26,037 bases of DNA, taken from positions 1-26,037 of the forward strand of contig JAOZST010000039.1 in the NCBI GenBank assembly GCA_029939535.1. Direction: 5' to 3'. Made by a program: the position numbers and the translations under genes. Positions within the stretch are counted from its first letter, which is position 1. The number at the start of each line of letters is the position of its first letter. Positions 22,852-26,037 of the stretch are shown piece after piece. Under the pieces are notes generated by a model. That model ran no database searches and was not told the origin of the DNA. It saw only the letters and a program-made list of their open reading frames with translations. The stretch is from NBML01 sp029939535 (GTDB taxonomy: Bacteria > Desulfobacterota > Desulfobacteria > Desulfobacterales > Desulfobacteraceae).

Positions 22852-24792
22852 TCAGGCTGTTTTGGATTCTTTTTGTTCTTCTTCCACCACAATATGGTCT
22901 TCACCTTTTTCAGGAGTTGCCCCAATATAGGTCTGGGCAATATTGGCAGAGTACAATAGGATTTGTTTCATCAGGTCCATGAGTTCCAGATGGATTTGAG
23001 TTGTTGCAATTGATTCTTCATTTCTCAGGATAATTCTTTTCAAATGCCTTGCCCGGTATTTTGATTCCAGATCCAGATATTTTTTTTCTTTTTTCATGAT
23101 TTGAAATGCCAGTTTGGTATCTGTTTCTTTAAATGCAGCTTCAAGTAACTTGATCTGTTTTTTTACCTTGCCGTGGTAGATGAGTAATTCTTCTTTTCCT
23201 GCAAAGGAAAAATCAAATTTAAGCCTTTTTTTCTTGGCAATCAAAGGCATCATATTCCTATGGATAATATCCCCCATGCTTTCCATATCCTTTACAATGG
23301 AAACCATTCCAAAGACTTCTTCTGCCTGCTCTTTTGTGATATTCCCCTGGGCAATATGGGTGAGATATCCGCTTATTTTTTTTTCCAGAAAGTCTATTTT
23401 TTTTTCACGCATATCAAGGCCCTGGAGCAGGGTAAGGTCTGGAAATACAGCATCCTTTTTGGGGATTTCTTTGAGTAGAAGTTGGACATCCTCATCCTTA
23501 TCAGCCTGGCTGGATACATGTTTTTCATCTGAAAGAAAAGGAATGATGATGGCATTAAGCATCCTGCCCAGGAGTTTCGCCATTCTGGCCATTTCAGCCC
23601 GGGCCAGATCAATGGCAAGGGATGGAGTCTCCAGCATGGCATCTTCAATATACCAGGTGGTAAGTTCCTGGGATTTGGGCATTAATTTTTTAGGATAGAT
23701 AAAATAAATGATTTTTGAAAAAAGAGTGATCAAGGGCAGGAAAAAAAGGCCCAGGCTTACATTGAACAGGGTGTGGGCGTTGGCCAGTTGACGGGCTGTG
23801 CCTGAATCAAATTTATCAGCCATAAGCCTGATAAGATTGGCAAATTGGGGAATCCAGAAAATAAATAAACATACCCCTGCAAGTTTAAACATGATGTGGG
23901 CAATGGCAACCCGTTTGGCTTCCCTGGAAGCCCCTATCCCTGCCAGGGCTGCAGTAACGCAGGTGCCGATATTGGCCCCGAAAATAACAGGGATACCTCC
24001 TTCAAGGGTAATAAGGCCCTGCTGGGCCAGGACGATGAGCACACCTGTTGTGGCGCTGCTGCTCTGGACAATAGCGGTAAAGCCTGCACCAAAGAGAATG
24101 CCCATTAAAGGATTTTCCAGATCTTTCATAAGGTCAATGAATGGGGCATAGGTCCGAAGGGGTTTCATCACATCACTCATCAGCTTCATTCCAAAAAAGA
24201 GGATACCGAATCCCAGAATAATATCTCCCACAGATTTTATTTTCTCTGTTTGGCCAAGCATTTTTACGAGAAATCCAATTGCCACCATCAGCAGGGCATA
24301 GTCAGTGAGTTTGAATGCAACCATCTGGGCAGTAATGGTTGTTCCTATGTCGGCTCCCAGTATAACTCCCATAGACTGACCCAGGTTTAAAAGACCTGCC
24401 TGGACAAAGCTGACCAGCATCACGGTTGTGGCGCTGCTTGACTGAATCACCATGGTGACAAATGCACCCACAATAAGGGCAATAAACCGGTTGCGGGTGA
24501 GGGAGGCAAGGATGGACCGCATTTTATTGCCAGCTGTGTTTTTCATGCCATTGCTCATTTTTTCCATGCCATATAGAAAAAAAGCAAGACCACCGGCAAT
24601 ACCTATGAAAATATCTGCCCAGGAAAAATCTCCAGGTCCTGTAGCCCCTGCCCTGGCAATGGATACAGGCAGGAACCAGAACAATGCGATCCCTGCAAAC
24701 GTCATTATTATATGATTTCGAGACAGAAAATTATCTGAAACCATGTTATTTTTAAAAATGTCAAATTTGATATTTTCAGGAATTGTTTTCAT
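22852..24792 (-). CDS. Na/Pi-cotransporter family protein with PhoU-like C-terminal domain
   Basis: Membrane protein of the NptA/YjbB type, predicted to move phosphate with sodium (direction not determinable). From the chosen start it has 646 residues. Two inverted-repeat signatures are visible, VIQSSSATTVM (about 116) and IVQSSSATTGVL (about 240), each followed by a GADIGTT/GANIGTC motif. The C-terminal 230 residues are soluble and helical like PhoU (SIVKDMESMGDIIHRNM). The start at 24792 is preferred over 24855 because AAAGGAG sits just before it and a predicted promoter (24827-24855) covers the upstream ATG. The mature N-terminus begins with a signal-like hydrophobic segment (about 29-47). 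It is transcribed divergently from the AsmA gene. Confidence 0.92.
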   Translation of the reverse strand: MKTIPENIKFDIFKNNMVSDNFLSRNHIIMTFAGIALFWFLPVSIARAGATGPGDFSWADIFIGIAGGLAFFLYGMEKMSNGMKNTAGNKMRSILASLTRNRFIALIVGAFVTMVIQSSSATTVMLVSFVQAGLLNLGQSMGVILGADIGTTITAQMVAFKLTDYALLMVAIGFLVKMLGQTEKIKSVGDIILGFGILFFGMKLMSDVMKPLRTYAPFIDLMKDLENPLMGILFGAGFTAIVQSSSATTGVLIVLAQQGLITLEGGIPVIFGANIGTCVTAALAGIGASREAKRVAIAHIMFKLAGVCLFIFWIPQFANLIRLMADKFDSGTARQLANAHTLFNVSLGLFFLPLITLFSKIIYFIYPKKLMPKSQELTTWYIEDAMLETPSLAIDLARAEMARMAKLLGRMLNAIIIPFLSDEKHVSSQADKDEDVQLLLKEIPKKDAVFPDLTLLQGLDMREKKIDFLEKKISGYLTHIAQGNITKEQAEEVFGMVSIVKDMESMGDIIHRNMMPLIAKKKRLKFDFSFAGKEELLIYHGKVKKQIKLLEAAFKETDTKLAFQIMKKEKKYLDLESKYRARHLKRIILRNEESIATTQIHLELMDLMKQILLYSANIAQTYIGATPEKGEDHIVVEEEQKESKTA

Positions 24793-24826
24793 AGGCTCCT
24801 TTATTACTGGTCCAGAGTTTTCACTA

Positions 24827-24855
24827 GTTTTATTGAAAATAATATAAAAAGTCAA
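24827..24855 (-). promoter_or_regulatory. Promoter for the Na/Pi gene (TTGACT - 17 bp - TAAAAC)
   Basis: On the - strand, TTGACT (24850-24855) matches the -35 consensus in five of six positions and is 17 bp from TAAAAC (24827-24832), a 4/6 match to -10. Transcription would start near 24820, leaving a leader of about 30 bases containing AAAGGAG before the ATG at 24792. Confidence 0.55.
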
Positions 24856-24984
24856 TAAAGGAATAAGCGCCTGAGCCTATGTCTATCCCTGGTTTGATAA
24901 CAGAGAGAGTTTTTGTAATGAAAAATCCATTGAAAAAACAGTGAATCATGGTAGAGTATTTTTATCGTTAATCCTTATCCAGGT

Positions 24985-24990
24985 TATAAT
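24985..24990 (+). promoter_or_regulatory. -10 element TATAAT for the AsmA-family gene
   Basis: A perfect TATAAT lies 16 bp upstream of the ATG, just before the TGGAGA ribosome binding site (24995-25000). A good -35 is not seen at 16-18 bp spacing (TTATCG at best), so the promoter may need an activator. The leader would be only about 10 bases long. Confidence 0.4.
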
Positions 24991-25006
24991 TATATGGAGA
25001 ACTGAA

Positions 25007-26037
25007 ATGAAAGGTTTAATTAAGTGGGGATTGATCCTTGGCGGACTGTTTCTGGTGCTGGTAGTAGGAGCTGTTTTGCTGGTACCTCAATTTGTGGATG
25101 TTCAAAAGTATAAACCCAAAATTGAAGAACTGGTCACCCAGCAGACCGGCCGCTCCTTTTCCATGGGAGATGATATCCAATTGTCAGTTTTCCCCTGGGT
25201 GGGGGTTAGTCTTACTGATTTGAACCTTGGCAGTCCAAAAGGGTTTGAAAACAAGGAAATGGTTGCCATAAAAGGCTTTGAAGTACGGCTTAAGGTCATG
25301 CCCCTGCTTTCCAGAAGGATTGAAGTGGATACCTTTGTGGTGGACACACCCCGGTTTTTCCTGGAGAAAAATAAGGACGGCAAGGCCAACTGGGAAAATA
25401 TAGGTCCGCCGAAAGAATCCGGTAAAGAGGAGTCAAAGAAGCAGGAGAAATCAGCTGGGCCTGCAGATGGAAAGTTGCCAATAGAATCTCTGGTTGTAGG
25501 CAATTTTTCTATTTTAAACGGGCTTGTTTCCTATGTGGATAATACCACTGGTTTGAAAAAACAAATGTCTGATTTTAATCTTACCCTGAAGGATATCAGC
25601 CTGGATAAACCCATTGGAGTAAATCTTTCTGCAATCATAGATGGCAAAACATTGTCCCTGGAAGGGAAGGCAGGCCCTGTGGGCAAAGAACCAGGAAAAG
25701 AAGACATTGCCCTGGATTTAACCCTTAAGGCCCTGGAAATTTTGAATGTCCAGGTCAAGGGAATGATTATCCAGCCCATGGCTGAAGGAAAAATTGCCAT
25801 GGATCTGGATGTGGCGCCCTTTTCACCCAGAAAGCTTTTTTCCCTTCTGGGTCAGGATTTTCCTGTTATTACCCAGGATCCCAAGGCCCTGGAGAATCTG
25901 GCTTTGAAAGCAAAGGTTAAAGGAAATGCCCAGGCAATAACCATTTCAGAAGGCTTATTGGTTCTGGATGATTCCAAGCTTACCTTTCTGGCCCATGCCA
26001 AGGCCTTTGATAAGCCGGACATTAAATTTGATCTGGC
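25007..26037 (+). CDS. AsmA-family protein, N-terminal part (runs off window end)
   Basis: Envelope protein of the AsmA/YhdP group, thought to take part in outer-membrane lipid transport or assembly. The frame starts ATG at 25007 with TGGAGA 6 bp upstream and stays open for 343 codons to the window edge. It opens MKGLIKWGLILGGLFLVLVVGAV, a single N-terminal membrane anchor (about 5-27), followed by VQKYKPKIEELVTQQTGRSF and LSVFPWVGVSLTDLNLGSP, the hallmark beginning of the AsmA domain. RRIEVDTFVVDTPRFFLEKN and DGKANWENIG continue it. A lysine/glutamate-rich linker (about 136-155) interrupts the beta-rich region. The rest is predicted periplasmic. The C-terminal half is outside the window. Confidence 0.9.
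   Translation, partial: MKGLIKWGLILGGLFLVLVVGAVLLVPQFVDVQKYKPKIEELVTQQTGRSFSMGDDIQLSVFPWVGVSLTDLNLGSPKGFENKEMVAIKGFEVRLKVMPLLSRRIEVDTFVVDTPRFFLEKNKDGKANWENIGPPKESGKEESKKQEKSAGPADGKLPIESLVVGNFSILNGLVSYVDNTTGLKKQMSDFNLTLKDISLDKPIGVNLSAIIDGKTLSLEGKAGPVGKEPGKEDIALDLTLKALEILNVQVKGMIIQPMAEGKIAMDLDVAPFSPRKLFSLLGQDFPVITQDPKALENLALKAKVKGNAQAITISEGLLVLDDSKLTFLAHAKAFDKPDIKFDL

Noticed and set aside
22833..22880. Bidirectional terminator between tex and the Na/Pi gene
   Set aside because: Only a 4-bp CAGC/GCTG stem around a T-rich loop is present, too weak to call.
24793..24855. Start of the Na/Pi transporter at 24855
   Set aside because: That ATG lies in the predicted -35 box and lacks a ribosome binding site, while the ATG at 24792 follows AAAGGAG.

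Overview
The window looks like a chromosomal stretch from an anaerobic, sulfate-reducer-like Desulfobacterota bacterium of the Desulfobacteraceae type. This is inferred from three things: a menaquinone-type dihaem succinate/fumarate oxidoreductase clustered with methylmalonyl-CoA mutase and a class I fumarase, a large Cache/PAS hybrid kinase beside a chemoreceptor, and moderate G+C with strong AGGAGG-type ribosome binding sites. No sulfate-reduction gene lies in the window, so the lineage is an inference.

Region 1 (1-9689, + strand) is one long tightly packed cluster. It holds the C-terminal part of methylmalonyl-CoA mutase (cut by the window start), its G-protein chaperone MeaB, succinyl-CoA synthetase SucC and SucD, the succinate/fumarate oxidoreductase in the order cytochrome b, flavoprotein, iron-sulfur protein, and class I fumarase. 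Gene order follows reaction order: methylmalonyl-CoA to succinyl-CoA to succinate to fumarate to malate. This suits propionate oxidation, or propionate formation in reverse, and shares its steps with the TCA cycle.

Region 2 (9696-12072, - strand) is a two-gene unit: an SPFH-domain protein with three C-terminal zinc ribbons, and an overlapping downstream protein built from two homologous halves, each starting with a zinc ribbon. Region 3 (12396-13060, +) is a higBA toxin-antitoxin module with an inverted repeat inside its promoter. Region 4 (13193-14440, +) holds a dihydrofolate-reductase-like protein, a 52-residue lysine-rich small protein and a coiled-coil protein of unknown function. About 300 bases of poorly explained sequence follow.

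Region 5 (14733-19876, -) is a signalling pair: a Cache/PAS hybrid histidine kinase followed by a methyl-accepting chemotaxis protein. A run of 100 N separates them, but the 55 bases on each side of the gap are identical. The gap is therefore probably an assembly join, and the two genes are probably about 42 bp apart. Region 6 (20131-22832, +) holds the manganese exporter MntP and the RNA-binding protein Tex, 5 bp apart. Region 7 holds a Na/Pi-cotransporter family protein with a PhoU-like tail (-), convergent with tex and divergent from an AsmA-family gene (+) that runs off the window end.

No tRNA, rRNA, CRISPR array, insertion sequence or prophage was seen. I did not find a convincing wholly new system. 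The best leads are the SPFH/zinc-ribbon pair with its internally duplicated partner, the acidic tail on the cytochrome b subunit, the possibly leaderless higB, and the assembly-gap artefact.
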